Of a DNA stretch of 64,000 nucleotides, positions 22,301 to 35,100 are shown piece after piece. The stretch spans positions 4,285,001 to 4,349,000 of the forward strand of contig JAYKKT010000046.1 in the NCBI GenBank assembly GCA_036023115.1, given 5' to 3'. Source of the stretch: Brasenia schreberi (Eukaryota > Streptophyta > Magnoliopsida > Nymphaeales > Cabombaceae). The notes under the pieces are model-generated. The model searched no databases and was not told the DNA's origin. It saw only the letters and a program-made list of their open reading frames with translations. A program made the position numbers and the translations under genes. Position 1 is the first letter of the stretch, and every line of letters starts with the position of its first letter.

Positions 22301-24963
22301 TGGTTTAAAACTTCAATTAGAGATAAAGAATTCTCAAGCTTATATTTCGTGTATTCAGGGAGTTAAGCAGGCTCTTGTATCTACATTCGAGCAAAATTAA
22401 CCAAGGAGTTCAAGGAAGAAAAACTTGCACCGAAAAAGAAGTAACCTCTCCTTGTTGTTTCACACTCCCAAACCATCATTTCCCATAAAAGAAATATTTG
22501 CAAACGCCCATGAAGAGCTCAGAATGTTTGAGAGATGCAGGGGTAATCGCAATCACAACTTTTATACGTTTATGGACATTTTCCTTAACTACTGTATGAT
22601 GTTACTAAGATAATGGTCTGTATGATGTTACTAAGATAATGGTGTTAAAATTGATTACCTCTTATGTTTCTAATTTGTGTATTTAAAAACTTAAATCTCC
22701 AGATTTGGCCTGCAAAATAAAATTTCTTGAGTTAAACCTTTCCGATCGAGAATGAAAAAAATTCTAGTGGTAAAAGATGATATAAGAAATAGATGAAAAA
22801 ACTATTTTTATAAGCTTTTTAATGAAAATATTTCATAAAGATGTTAGTATTAGCTTAGGAGAGTTAGTCAAATCAGAAAAATATATAAACCACAATTTTT
22901 ACCGACGTATTCAAAAGGATGAAGTCTATTAAGGGTGGTAAATCGGTAGGGCCAGACAATATTCCTATAGAAGTTTGGAAAATACTAGGAGAAACAGGAA
23001 TCACTTCTCACAAGACTATTTAATGAAATATGGAGAAACCAAAAGATGTCCGAGGAACGGAGAGCGAGTACACATATACCTATATATAAGAACAAGGGAG
23101 ACATTCAGAATTGTGTGAATTATCGAGGTATCAAGCTAATGAGCCATACTATGAAATTGTGGGAAAGAATTATCAAACATAGGTTAAGACAAGTATCAAG
23201 TACAACAGAGAACCAATTTGGATTCATGCCAGGCAGATTTACTGTTGAAGCGATTCACCTTTTGAGACGTCTTATGAAATATTTTAGAGCAAAAAAGAAA
23301 GACCTTCACATCATATTTATTGATCTAGAAAAAACTTACGATAGAGTACAGAGGGAGGTTCTTTGGAGAACCTTGGAAAAAAGATGTATCCCATTGACAT
23401 AGATTAACCTTATAAGAGACATGTACGATGGTGCAAAAACATGTGTGTGTACTCGTGAAGGAATGACAAACTTCTTTGAAGTTAATATTGGGTTACATCA
23501 ATGATCAACTTTAAGTCCATACTTATTTATAATGGTGATTGATGAGTTAACAAAATATATTCAAGATGAAGTACCTTGGTGTATGTTATTTGCAGATGAC
23601 ATTGTGTTAGTGGAAGAATATAAGGAAAAAGTTAATAGAAAATTGGAACTATGGAGAGAAGCATTAGAAAGCAAGGGCCTCCGACTTAGTAAAACAAAGA
23701 CATAATATATGGAATGGAAGTATGATCGTTTGGTTACTTCACAGGACATATAAATTAAAATTGGCACACATTGCATCCTCAAAAGGAAAGTTTTAAATAC
23801 CTAGGGTCAATTTTTCAGAGTGATGGAAGAATTGATGGAGATGTTACACATAGAATTAATGCTGGTTGGTTAAATTTGAGAGGAACATCAAGTATTCTTT
23901 GTGATAAGAAGATACCATTAAAGTTAAAAGGTAAATATTATAGAGCAGCAATTAGAGCTGCCATGTTTTATGATTATGAGTGTTGGGCAATTAACCATCA
24001 ACATGTACAAAAGATGTATGTGACAAAAATGAAGATGTTGAGATGAATGAGTGGTCATACAAGAAAAGACCGTATACATAATGAGGTTATTAACAACAAA
24101 TTAGGAGTGACACCAATAGAGGATAAAATGAGAGAATGTCGTTTAAGGTGGTTTGGACATATAGAAAGAAGATCAAAAGAAGAACCTATAAGAAGGGAAA
24201 AACTAGATTTTGAAAGTATTAAAAGAGGTAGAGGACGAACACAAAAGTGTTGGAAAGAAACAATAAAGAATGATTTAGCTTATTGTGAGTTGACTGCTAA
24301 CATGGCACATGATAGAGCTCTGTGGAAACAAAGAATCCATGTAGCCGATCCCGTCTAGTATGACAAAAGGCTTAGTTGTTGTTGTTGTTGTAAACCTTTC
24401 CGATAAATTTGCCGAGAATGACACGTGGGCAAGATGCCATGGCTCGCAAATTTACAGAGGTTATATTTATGTTAGTAGCTTTTAAATATAGTTTAATTAA
24501 TATAACTGCATTTCATATGCTATTCTCTTAAAAATTCAGAAATGCATGCCACATCCAATTTTCTCAAGAATCTCAGGATGGTCTCTCAAATCACGAATGC
24601 ATGCCTATTAGTCTTGTCTGTCTTTGCTGCATAGCTCTAGAATGTAAATCGTTAGGTGATTTCTGTCATTGAGCCAAGTGTTTCGTCAAAGTTTATGCTA
24701 AGTATTGTTGACTCTTTGTTCGTGCTTATTTATTTGCATGTGTGAATGTAAGCTCTTCTTTTCTGGCATGACAGACTGCTGCGCTATTCAAAATCGGTCG
24801 GGGTGAACCACCATCTGTACCTGATCACCTATCGAAAGATGCACGTGATTTCATCAAGCAATGCATACAAGTAGATTCAGAACGCAGACCAACTGCAGCC
24901 CAGCTTCTTGAGCATCCTTTTGTCAAGAGATCAAGTTTAGGCAGCCACGGGAGACAAGCCTGA
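10381..24963 (+). CDS. MEKK1: MEKK1-type MAP kinase kinase kinase, 8 coding exons, 571 aa
   Basis: A Ser/Thr kinase that phosphorylates MAP kinase kinases in plant stress and immune cascades. Exons: 10381-11363, 13601-13679, 13866-13928, 14784-14941, 20780-20855, 20947-21006, 21140-21247, 24775-24963; all introns are GT-AG and phases agree (1716 nt). The N-terminal third has MEKK1-clade features: the RLERRN region, a SFRI...LGI block, a proline-rich [15 protein letters not shown] motif and an acidic stretch (about 240-265). Kinase domain about 308-561: glycine loop GTGSFG 315-320, VK lysine K336, HRD aspartate D429 in HRDIKCAN, DFG D447, APE 471-473. An in-frame ATG at 10429 (MISRLFGSG...) is an alternative start and may be the better one by comparison with homologues. 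Introns 1, 4 and 7 are enlarged by transposons; exons 5-7 lie between two inverted LINEs. The coding sequence looks fully intact. Confidence 0.93.
12590..13010 (-). mobile_element. Ty3/Gypsy integrase relic in MEKK1 intron 1
   Basis: Reverse-strand text includes a zinc-finger-like [13 protein letters not shown], then in shifted frames ITMDFIKGL and, further on, [13 protein letters not shown]. These correspond in order to the H2C2 finger and start of the core domain of Gypsy integrases. No long frame survives and no LTRs were found nearby, so it is a decayed internal fragment. Confidence 0.6.
15794..18974 (-). mobile_element. Full-length RTE-clade LINE in MEKK1 intron 4
   Basis: A 3181-bp non-LTR retrotransposon in antisense orientation to MEKK1. 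It is bounded by an 18-bp perfect target duplication, TTCGAAGTAACTCCATTT (15776-15793 and 18975-18992). The 3' end is a (TTG)n-type tail (CAA repeats on the + strand at 15794-15811). Coding remnants in order: APE endonuclease (18349-18627: [34 protein letters not shown]), then further EN and linker text (about 17532-18071), reverse transcriptase (16434-16805 with [20 protein letters not shown] text and FADDIVL), and the C-terminal RTE region (15826-16527: [22 protein letters not shown]). Length and domain order fit a complete RTE element. The single ORF is broken by frameshifts and stops, so it is not autonomous now. Confidence 0.92.
22747..24390 (+). mobile_element. 5'-truncated RTE LINE in MEKK1 intron 7
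   Basis: A 1644-bp copy equivalent to the 3' half of the LINE at 15794-18974, in the opposite orientation (sense to MEKK1). It has a perfect 14-bp target duplication, TAAACCTTTCCGAT (22733-22746 and 24391-24404), and a (GTT)n tail. Remnants: RT (23046-23402, [30 protein letters not shown]; continuing with FADDIVL near 23590) and the C-terminal domain (23771-24358, [24 protein letters not shown]). Several stops and frameshifts are present. 5' truncation is typical of incomplete target-primed reverse transcription. Confidence 0.92.
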
Positions 24964-25224
24964 TTAGTTTTTCCTGTGGACAATGAGGTCCGTCAGTTTG
25001 CATGAATCATGTGGGTCTCTTTCTCCTCTCGCACGCACGCACGCACATATATACACACACGCATACGCATACGAACATGCACAAGGAAGGAAAAGACTAA
25101 TTATACTATTTTGATACTGTTAGGGTGTGGTTCAGTCTGTCGGTGAGCTCGCACATGGGTTTACATTCAACTGCAGCTTGAACATTGTAGAGCCGCACAC
25201 TGGGAAAATATTAAATTAGTTGCC

Positions 25225-25306
25225 ATGCCCTTGATAGGGCTCTGTGGAAACTGCCGACCCCATATGAAAAAAGGGAAAAAGGGTTAGTAGTAGTAGTTGT
25301 TGTAGT
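25225..25306 (+). mobile_element. RTE LINE 3' tail fragment downstream of MEKK1
   Basis: GATAGGGCTCTGTGGAAACT...GCCGACCCC, then a gap and GTTAGTAGTAGTAGTTGTTG, matches the last ~80 bp of the LINE at 22747-24390 (GATAGAGCTCTGTGGAAAC...GCCGATCCCGTC...GTTGTTG). It sits about 260 bp past the MEKK1 stop codon, probably in or near its 3' untranslated region. Confidence 0.7.
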
Positions 25307-25595
25307 TGCCATGTGCCTATGTGGATGTTTTTTTTTCCTGCGAGTTGTTTGTGCAACATTATTGTTGCAGCGGCAGCTTGGCTCACAATGTTGTAATATA
25401 TTGGTTGTTTAGTATGTATTTGTTGATGCTATGGTTGTATTCTCATTCAAAAAAATCTCGGGCATTGTACATGTATAATAAAAGGCAGATTAAATTGATT
25501 TGGTCATTATGGTGTTTCTTGAGAGGCCATTATCTCGGGCATGAACCGTGCATGTTGTGCTGTTGAAAACTTACCATATCAGAATGACATGGTGG

Positions 25596-25778
25596 TGTTG
25601 AAAAAATCTGATTGATAATCAACAAACTTATTACAGAATATGATTGGAGATTACCTCCCAATCAATGAACTCATTTAAGGACTTTATAACTTAAAAGACT
25701 AATATGTTCTTATTTAAACATATTTAACAATTGGACTGGGAAAACAAGAATTGATCCAATATCCAATATTACTTCTCA
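25596..25778 (-). repeat. 3' LTR of the decayed Copia element
   Basis: About 183 bp starting TGTTGAAAAAATCT and ending ATTACTTCTCA (+ strand). It matches 30283-30519 apart from an internal segment of roughly 50 bp present only in the other copy. Confidence 0.75.
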
Positions 25779-28700
25779 GTACTATTCCTTAAGTTGAGTG
25801 AAAGATGTTCACTATGCCAACTTTTTTAGAGTCATGAGGTTATTTCTATTGATTGTTTTCTTAAGGAAATTTGTTCTTTGATTTGTAAACTTAACATACA
25901 CCAATTTAAGCTCTTGACTAGTTATTTTTTCTCTTATGAAATGATAATCAATATCAATGTGTTTAGTCCTCTATGATACACCTGGATTTGATGTGATTTG
26001 TATTGTTGCTTTGGTGCCGTAGTATAAGGAATAAGACATAGCACTTACATTCTCAACTCACGTACAACGGACATTAACCTCAACTCTTCACACATCACTT
26101 GAGAAATTACTCTATACTCAGCTTTAGCACTAGATTGGGTAACAATAAATTATTTTTCTTTCATGAAACTATATTGCCCCAAGTAAAATAATATATCTAT
26201 TAGTAGATTTCCTATCATCAACCCACCCAAATCAATAGGCATATACTTCAATATTAAAATATCTAGAAATTACTTTATACTCAACTTTAGCACTAGATTG
26301 GATAATAAATTGTTTTTCTCTTTCATGAAACTGTATTGCTCCAAGTAAAATAATATATTTAGTAGTAGATTTTATGTCATCAACGGACTCAAATCAATAG
26401 ACATATACTTCACTACTAAAATATCTAGAATTAGGATAAAGAAGACCAAACCCAGGAATACCATTCAGATACCACAATATATGATAAACGACATTCATAT
26501 ATGTTTTCATTGGAGCATGCATAAATCGACTAACCATATCAATTGCATAAATAATATTTGAACGAGTAATGATCAAGTAAATCAACTTTTCAACCAATCT
26601 TTGATACTTATCTATGTCTCCATACTTCGTATCATTATTAAGATGTAACTTATGGTTTACTATTATAGGAATATCACTCCTTGTAATATGTCATATTTGT
26701 ATCCTTTAGTAAATTGATAGTGTACTTTGAGTTAGAAATACTCCTTTACTAGAGTATAAAACCTCAATTCTCAAGTTTGCTCAAGTTCTTTAAATCAAAT
26801 AATTGATGTAGTCGTTCTTTGAGTCTCGTGATTTCTTCAAGATAATCTTCCGTAACAATGATATCATATACGTAACAATTAGAATAACTACTTTCTTTTA
26901 TTTCTTAATAAATAAGGTACCCTATATTATCCCAAACTACTCGTGTCTTCACTAAAATTTCCAAACAAGGCTCTAAGAGATTGTTCGAGACCATAGATAG
27001 CCTTATGTAATTTACGTATCTTTTCATTTTGCTCCTTGGTATCAAATCTCGAGGATAATTCCGTATAAACTTCATTAAGAGTTTCCTGTAAAAAGACATT
27101 TTTTACATCAACTACTAGATATCCCAATGATGCAAGACTCAAAATAACTCTAATAGAAGTATGTTTTGGTACTAGAGCAAATATTTCATTATAATCAATT
27201 TCATAGGATTGGTTGTAGCCTTTAGCCAAAAGTTTTGCTTTATATCGTTTGAGACTTTCGTTAGCATTATACTTGACTACTTGATTGTATAAACTCATTT
27301 GCAACCCACCAATTTTCCGTCAAAAGGTAAATCAACAATAGTCAAAGTGTATTCTTTGGTAGAGTATCTAATTCAACCTCCACAACATCCCTCTAATGAG
27401 AACTTTTATTTGCTTCCTCAATATTTTTTGGCAAGGATGGTCATTATTCATAACAAAATTTTGATAGTTTTCAAAAGTGTGTTCATAAAAAAATATTGAG
27501 AGATAGGATAAAGAATGCATGTTCTTTTACATTTTTGAAGAGTAATTGGTAGCTCAAAATTTGATTCCATGAGAAGTTGAGGATCTGAATTTGAAGAGAG
27601 ATATTTGCTCACGTCAACTAGATTTTAGGACATTATTATGTTCCTTTCTTCACATTTGTACACTTTGATTCAACCTCATCTTTTTCATCAAGATCTAATT
27701 CTAATTCAGTAAGGTTTATTAGAAGAACATTCATAGGTTTAAGCTCAAAAGAGCTAACATCCAGAGAAACAGAAGTTTTTCTATGAACTAGATTATAACA
27801 TTTGTATCCTTTTGGAGAATTGGAGTATCTAATGAACATACACTTGATGGACGTATTGGTGAATATGGATATAACATATACAACCAAAGACATGATGGGT
27901 AACATGAAACGATTTTGTTTCAAAAGTAAGAAATTTTCAAGTAACTTTATCACAAAGTACTTAACTTGGCATTTTGTTGATTAAATAAATTAAGATTAGG
28001 ACTTCATCCCAATAGAACTTAGGAGCATTATATCCGATGAGTAGAGTATGGGCTAATTACAGGATGTGTCTACTTTTCTTTCAATTACTTCATTTTGTTG
28101 AGTAGTATTTGAATAAGTAGTTTGATGAATAATGTCATGTATATGAAAATAGTCATATAATTTGTCAGAAAGGCATTTCCTCGTTGTCAGAACCAATAAT
28201 TTTTACAAAAAAATAAAATTGGGTTAGGATAAGCTTATGGATAATTGAAAAGATAGGAGTTTCAGTCTTTGATTTTATTAAACATACTATTATAAATTGA
28301 GTACAATCATATATAAAGAAAATAAAGTACTTATGCCCACTAGGACTAAGACTCCAAACATGAGAATGAATCTATTCAAAACTTGTGACCTTCGAGACTC
28401 ACTACCAAGATAAGGGACTCGTTGGTGTTTAGCCTTTTGAAAAACATCACATTAAAGGGATACATTATTGGATTCAATAGAGATTAGGAATCACACAAAC
28501 CGATTTTAAACACAAGTAGATGCCTCAAATGTTCATGCCATAATCGGATCTCTATTCCACTCATGGTCACAGCTGAAAATGTGCCAAAAGGATAATTAGT
28601 CGTGCAATCATTCAATATGTATAACCATATTTTCAAGCTATCATGACCAAATACCTTCTCATCTTCAGATTCTAGATTCTGAAAAATACAACCAATACAA

Positions 28701-30269
28701 CCAAAAGGAGAGAATGTGATTGAATAATTAAAATGCCTTGTTAAAGAGATGACATATAATAAGTTAATAGAAATGCTTGGAACATGAAATACATAAGTAA
28801 ATGGGTCAATGAAGTTTGCACACTTCCCTTCCCTATTATGCATGTTTGGGACCCATTTGCCAACCGAATGAGCTCCTTGTTATGAAGGACTTGATAATTG
28901 GAGAAATATGTTTTATCTCCTACCATATGATCAGTTGATCGAGAGTCTACCACTCAAATTCTAGATGTAGTAGTAGAATTACCCGATGATGTATATGAAT
29001 TATGAACCATAGTAGTATGAGGTGTGGACATGGAAGGTTGATTACTAAGTCTTGACTCTAAGCTTTCGATACGTTTCATTATTGCGATAATGGTTTTTGT
29101 ACTGTTTGAGGGAATTTCTAATACATGAGCATTGTTCCCTTTATTTTTAATAAAATCATACTTATCAATTAAATCTTAGTATTGATTCTTTGTGTGATAA
29201 TTCTTGTCACAAAGTGAACATTTTAGCTTTTGCTTTTCTTCAAAAGAGAGGTGTTCATGACCTCTACCTCGAGTATTGTGTTCTTGCCATGGTTAGCCTA
29301 AAATTAATTTTTTTCAAGAAAAGCAAACTTTTAAGCCTCCATATGATTCTCCTTTTTCAATTCCTTCCTATCCTCTTCCTTAAGAGTAGGGAATACACAC
29401 TTCTAAGAAAAGGTAGTTATTCTCTTCGCAAAATATTGACCTTAATGGCTTCATATTCTTAACTCCTCATAATAAATAAATCTTTTACGTTTTTCATATT
29501 CTTCATTTCTTTCCTTGAAACAAACTAATCATTTAACATTAGTGTAGAATTATAACTAATCCCATAGTCCATGCAACTATGCATAATAGTCACTAATGGT
29601 TTTGATTTCTTGCTTACACTTTCTTATTTTCTCTAAGATTTCATACTCTTTTACAATATTTTTTCTTCGTTTTCCAAATGTTAATTGGTTGAATTCACGT
29701 ACATAAATGTTCTACTGATAGGAAGAATCATAGATTGTAACAACTAAGAGGATACCGATGTGTTTTCTTTTTTCTATTTAGGATAATTGGGATCACTATC
29801 ATGAGGATGTTGTTGGTGTCCTCTTCCTTTAACAATGACCGCTAATTCGATAGAACTAATCCATTAAAAGTAGTTTGTGCCTTCTAATTGAATATTATTA
29901 ATTTGAAAATTACAAATCTTCTCGCATGTCGATGGATCAAAGCTAACATATAAACTTTCAATATGTTTGCATTTATTTGTCATAATCTCTCTTTATATTA
30001 TGCGATCATTCAATAATACTCTTCCTTTATGCAATCCTTCAATAATAAAATTGTATAATCCAAATATAGGTTGCATTGCAAAATTTTCTGCACCCACACA
30101 CAATTGTCGAAAAAATTCTCCAATGACTTATTTATGTAACAAAACAAAAAGATTGATTTCACTTGTACGATTGGATGCACATCTTACAAGATATGCCCCG
30201 CTGCCAACAATTCATCAGGACTGATTTGAAGATCATATAGGCTCTAAAGGCTGATTTGAGAATCAAAAA

Positions 30270-30282
30270 GGTTTTGATATCA
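30270..30282 (-). other. Primer binding site of the decayed Copia element
   Basis: The reverse strand reads TGATATCAAAACC, a two- to three-base variant of the TGGTATCAGAGCC initiator-tRNA-Met complement used by Copia elements. It directly abuts the LTR end. Confidence 0.65.
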
Positions 30283-30519
30283 TGTTGAAAAAATCTCATT
30301 GATAACCAATGAACTTATTACAAAATATGATTGGAGATTACTTCTCCATTTCAGGAAACAAGAATATGCAGTCTGCGACAGTCTTAACTCCTGCTGATTT
30401 TTTCAAAAAAAATCCTACAACTTCAGTTGATATTTATAAGTTAAAGACTAATATACTCTTATTCAAACATACTTAACAATTAGATTAAAAAAAAAGAACT
30501 AATCCAATATTACTTCTCA
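30283..30519 (-). repeat. 5' LTR of the decayed Copia element
   Basis: About 237 bp, starting TGTTGAAAAAATCTCATTG and ending in ATTACTTCTCA. It adjoins the primer binding site at 30270-30282 and is longer than its partner LTR by an internal segment around 30350-30415. Confidence 0.75.
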
Positions 30520-30796
30520 ACAGGTCTCTTCCAGATAGGGTTGATAAACAAGCTGAAAGAACCAGACAGTCCCTGTTCGTTGTTCGGTTCATTGTTAACG
30601 CGAATGAGCCACGATATCTGTTGACCAAACAGCCAAAGTTCGAAGATTTTCACTAACAGTTCATTATCCTTTTACAAAGTTGAAACAAACCATGCTGAGA
30701 AAGAGTCTTAAATACATTCTATTGGAATGCCCTTTATTTCTTGCTGTTTAACAAAATAGACAATTCTCATCTCTTCAACTTCAACCTTTGCTTTTC

Positions 30797-30905
30797 ATTT
30801 TTCTTGGTTACGAAAGGGAAGCCTAAGCTTGACAGACACGTGTACACCCCCCGAAATCGAACTCCCCACCTGCCACCTTAACAGTTCAGCTAATGCTCTG
30901 CGTTT
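30797..30905 (-). mobile_element. tRNA-derived SINE (reverse)
   Basis: The - strand reads GCATTAGCTGAACTGTTAAG (box A-like), then GGGGAGTTCGATTTC (box B-like), then a GGTGTACACGTGTC body, TTAGGCTTCCC and an A-rich end. Same family as 4487-4616, more diverged. Confidence 0.65.
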
Positions 30906-31692
30906 GTTTTTGATAGGTAGGATGAAATGTATCAAATTTATGCTCACGTCTAAAGAAGAGTTGAGCCTTCAATGACATTTGTGCTACAATCCATTACCCT
31001 TTCTTACCAAGGATTTGCTCACGTAGATTCTTTCAAAAACCAATATCTGCAGAACCCGTGAATGTTTTGTTTTTCGATTGTGGAGAAAAAAGGTTTTCTA
31101 ACCATTGAGCAAATAAGAAATCATCCACTTGCACAATGAGATTAACCTTGATTTTTCCGCCTTCTAGAAAATCAACGGTCCGGGCTTGATCGATCGGCAA
31201 CATTTTCTGTAAAGATTGAAAGAGCGATTGCCACGAGCTGATTGCATGTTGCTGTCAAAGCGAACTCGAGAAATGGATCAAAAGTTTCGGAGATAACTTT
31301 TTCAACTTCATAAACATGAAACCGTTAGTGTCTGGCATCATTTTCCTTGATGGCAAACATAAACCAGGTGCGACATAGAACCATGGAACATATCAAAATG
31401 TCTTGCACCGAAGCACTTTGAAGCAAGAAATCGATTCTTGTGAAATTTGCATAAATGGATTAACGAAAAAGCCATGTTCTAACAGGATAAGTCTGTCTTA
31501 CCACCAATGGTCTGTCCTCAATGAGTGTTGACCTACTGCAACTGGTAAGTTTCATTGCAGTAATCAGACGTCTGATCTGCCAATCAATTGGCAATGATGG
31601 CAAAAGTTCAAAGAAATATGTAGCATAACCATGTTCAGGACGCTCCAGAACTATTCTGTTTCAAGGAAGAAGCCAGCAATTCAATAAAGTAA

Positions 31693-31895
31693 TATAAATA
31701 ATACAACTTAATACATAAGCCTTTTCCCATACTAAATGGGGTCCGCTATATGGATTCTTTATTTTTTTTATAGAATCCATGATAAGTACAATAAAGTTTT
31801 ACGATGGCTGTCGGAAGTCTAACGCAACCCTTCTCCTTTATCCGAGGCTAGGGACCGGCGATGCAAGGGTGATCCCTTCCATGGGTGGAATTAAG
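31693..31895 (-). mobile_element. RTE deletion derivative with 15-bp target duplication
   Basis: LINE 3'-end sequence (AAGCCTTTTCCCATACTAAA...) is fused to LINE 5'-end sequence (AAAGTTTTACGATGGCTGTC...GATCCCTTCCATG) with no coding region between. AATTCAATAAAGTAA flanks it perfectly (31678-31692 and 31896-31910). It lies in an intron of the broken gene, between the exons at 31655 and 31961. It shares its internal junction with 3939-4098. Confidence 0.88.
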
Positions 31896-34499
31896 AATTC
31901 AATAAAGTAACTATCAACAATTTTAGCAAGCAAAAAGTCAAAAGAGAAATTGATCTTCACCTGTTGTGCCTTTCAAAAACAAAAATAAACGAATAAAGAT
32001 CCCTATACTATCCACCACTTATCGAACTGTAAATACCGGGCCTACAAATAGGAAAAGACAGTTAGTGCAGTAATAATTAAAACAACGTACGATGAGAAAA
32101 TGTTTCAAAGGAGATGACAAATTTTAAAGAGAAGATTGTTACCTGTTCAATAAGTGAAACTAAACAAGCCAAGCAATAGCCAGTTTTGGACCCCTTGTGA
32201 CAAATCTTGGTCAACTTCAATAACAATGAAGGACGAGAAAACATCTGCATAAGTCACAGGAAAAATCATGAGTAGATCCGATGAATATCAGTTCAATGTG
32301 TAAGAACATAACAGAATAAGATACTCAGGCTAAAATGGACTCACCAACAGCAATTGAGATCGTAAGAACCTCAGCAGTAAGATAAGCACTTCATATATAA
32401 AATAGAATTTCCTGTAGGATGATTTCATTCTGATAAATGTTTAACTGCATATATTACAAATCTAGCTATAACTGTTTTAACTCTGAAAACATCGACATCA
32501 TCAGAAACTGTATACATGGATAAGAACTTCAGTAATTATGAATGCACCCATTCGGCAGGGACCATTCATTTTCAAGAAAATATTTCATCTTAATGTAGTC
32601 TTAAGTGTAGATAATAAAACCTTGATATAACAGTTTCATGCTCTGCAAAGTTGACATCAACAGAACCACTATACAGCCCATCATCATTCTGCATATCTCC
32701 ATAAAGCTTGATTTCATCAAACTCTTAAACCTTTCTCCAACAATATCTGTCGCATCAATCATTGCTGTCATCAGCTTTAGTATCAAATACCCTAAAGAAT
32801 AACAATATGGCCCTTAAAATATCTCTCTGTTTACCCGTAGAAGCCCAGGAGCATCTTCTTCAAGGGCAGTCTCCACCGAAGTCCTACAGGTTATCAGTTA
32901 AATAAGAGATTTCAGGAAGCACATTTACCAACCAAACATAAATCCGAAAAAGGTGATTCTTTGAAAGGATATTTACGTGGCAGTTCTCTTCTTCCTCCTA
33001 CTCAAACCTCTGGCACTGATGTCCAATAAATTAGATGAGTCAACTTTCAGTGGATGAGCTCTTTCTGAGCTAAGTACATCAGTGGAAATATACACTGGAT
33101 GAAGCTCTCTAGACAATAACAATTTGGTGCGTTCATGTAATGAAATATGGTCCATCTCATCTGTGTCAAGATTGTCAAGATTTTCACTTTTGATACTAAC
33201 AAGAGGCACATCGCACTGCATAGAGCTGTCCAACAACTCCAACCCACTAGTAGATGGAATTATTGGACCACTTTCAGCATTCTCAATCTTCACTTTGGTT
33301 GGAATGATTGACAAGGCGGCAGACCATGGTGATTATCATTTCCATCTTTTCCTGTGTTCACAATACTAGAACCAAGTTCAATCTGTGGGGAAAGATGTTT
33401 CTCAGAGCTAACCAACCCGCTACTGCACTCAGGTATAACATGCCTAGCCAAATCACTATCAAATGTGTCAATAGGACCACCTTCATTCAATCAACTTTCA
33501 CTTTAACTGGAAAGAACGGCAAAACATGGACACTACTTTTGATGCCTGTTTCACCGTTCACAAGAGCGGTGCCAATTTGCAGTTCTGAAGTCTCATTTAG
33601 ACCGGCGTTATTGTTGACCTGCAGCTTCGAGGAAGGGTGCTCTTTGGTCACATCCCTACCAGAGCACTGGGTGTTTTCATGGCAGGGAGCCGGCTGAGAG
33701 TTTGTGTCTGAACTTCCTTCATTGGCAGCATTGCACCTGTCAAAACAGTTACGGAGATCTGTTTCAGCAGCAGTAACTGAAAGATACTTTCCATCAATTT
33801 TTGATGAATCCAATCCTAGAGCATCGTCCTTTTTGTCTTCAGATATGCAAGTCAATAGAGTTTCCTGAACATGCACCTTTTGCAATCTGCAAGTTTATTG
33901 ACATAGATATGACTTTAAAAGAGCAACTCTGTAGGTTTGAACTCCACCTAATCTACTGAGAAAAAATAGACACTTTCACAAGTTACAATAACAAATACAC
34001 TGAAGCTATGAACATCAAATTCCTTGACCATAAACCAAAAGCAATTGTCAGACTGAAAAGAATCAAATAATTAGAATGTATAAAATGTGCCATCATTAAT
34101 ACCATAGGAGTATCGTGAGAGGAAAATACTGTATCCAGTTCCTATCAGGGCATCGCTGCATGTAGTCAGCAACCCTCCAGAGTCACCACACTCCATTTAA
34201 AATGACCAGAGAGAGAAATAAAGGAGCATAGCAGAAGTATCCTAAAAAATCAAACAGCATAAAAGAAAGCTTCAAACCTGAAGTGTGCTTGGATTCACTC
34301 TTGAATGATCTTCACTGACAGACAACTGAATTTCATTACTCCGATGTGACACCACTTTCTCCCTGAAATAAAGCGAGTGAAATCAGTTTGAAAGTGTGGA
34401 TTTTATAACATGAGACATGCTAGTCTCAGGACCCATGTTGACAATTAAAGTTCAAGAAGATTAAGAACACAAAGAACATCCACAAACTATGTAGGATGA

Positions 34500-35100
34500 A
34501 ACATTTTAGGTTAGCGACATGACCAGTGGCTCTTTCGTGCGCTCTCTTCACGGGTTACACTCCCTGAAAGGGACCAGCCTCACACAGACAACTTTGACTC
34601 GATCAAGGAATACTCGTATTGAATCACGAGGGCTATTACAAGAAAACTCTTAACCTTACCAAGAGGAATTCCCCTGCCCCCGACACGTAGAAAATAACAA
34701 GCCACCACCGCCAAGACAGAACCACAATCATTAAGAATTTAAGAGAAAGCCCGTAAGCACATCAACGCAGATAAGAGAAAATACAAAGTATGAAACAGGG
34801 AACTTCTTTCACCTAAACAAGAAGAGTTCAGTTTCTTTTTCCGATTGAAACCTTGAATGTGCTGAACCACCGAGTCAAGAATATAATTAAACCAAAGATG
34901 TTGATTTTGTTCCTGAGAATCTATGAAATCCCATAATGTTCACAGCCAATCCTCATTATTGTGGCTAACGCACATCACACCTCTAGTGAAAATAGGTTTT
35001 CACTGTCCTAACTTTCAAAAAAAATCATTTCCAGAAATTCCTAATTTCTACAGCTCCGTAATCTTGAATTTCGTCCTAAAATCTTGTTTCTTGACGAAAA
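34500..35100. other. Intron of the broken gene, possible unidentified insertion
   Basis: This intronic stretch between the remnants at 34362 and 35208 includes a GC-richer block (about 34515-34720) whose composition differs from its surroundings. No coding or transposon motif is recognised. Confidence 0.3.

Larger units (their letters stand above)
25596..30519 (-). mobile_element. Decayed Ty1/Copia element with both LTRs
   Basis: LTR-like ends starting TGTTGAAAAAATCT lie at 25596-25778 and 30283-30519. Between them, in - strand order, are degenerate protease and GAG-pre-integrase text (28484-28953, VDSRSTDHMVGDKTYFSN), an integrase remnant (27636-27953), reverse transcriptase (26927-27304, RYKAKLLAKGYNQ, VDVKNVFLQETLNEVY, LHKAIYGLEQS) and a late RT/RNase H part (26394-26597, SNIIYAIDMVSRFMHAP). 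All frames are interrupted. The order fits Copia (integrase before RT). I found no convincing 5-bp target duplication. Confidence 0.8.

Noticed and set aside
34140..34200. Extra exon of the broken gene on the - strand (CGDSGGLLTTC text)
   Set aside because: No proper donor site in the right place and no firm family match; it could fill the phase gap between neighbouring exon remnants but cannot be supported.
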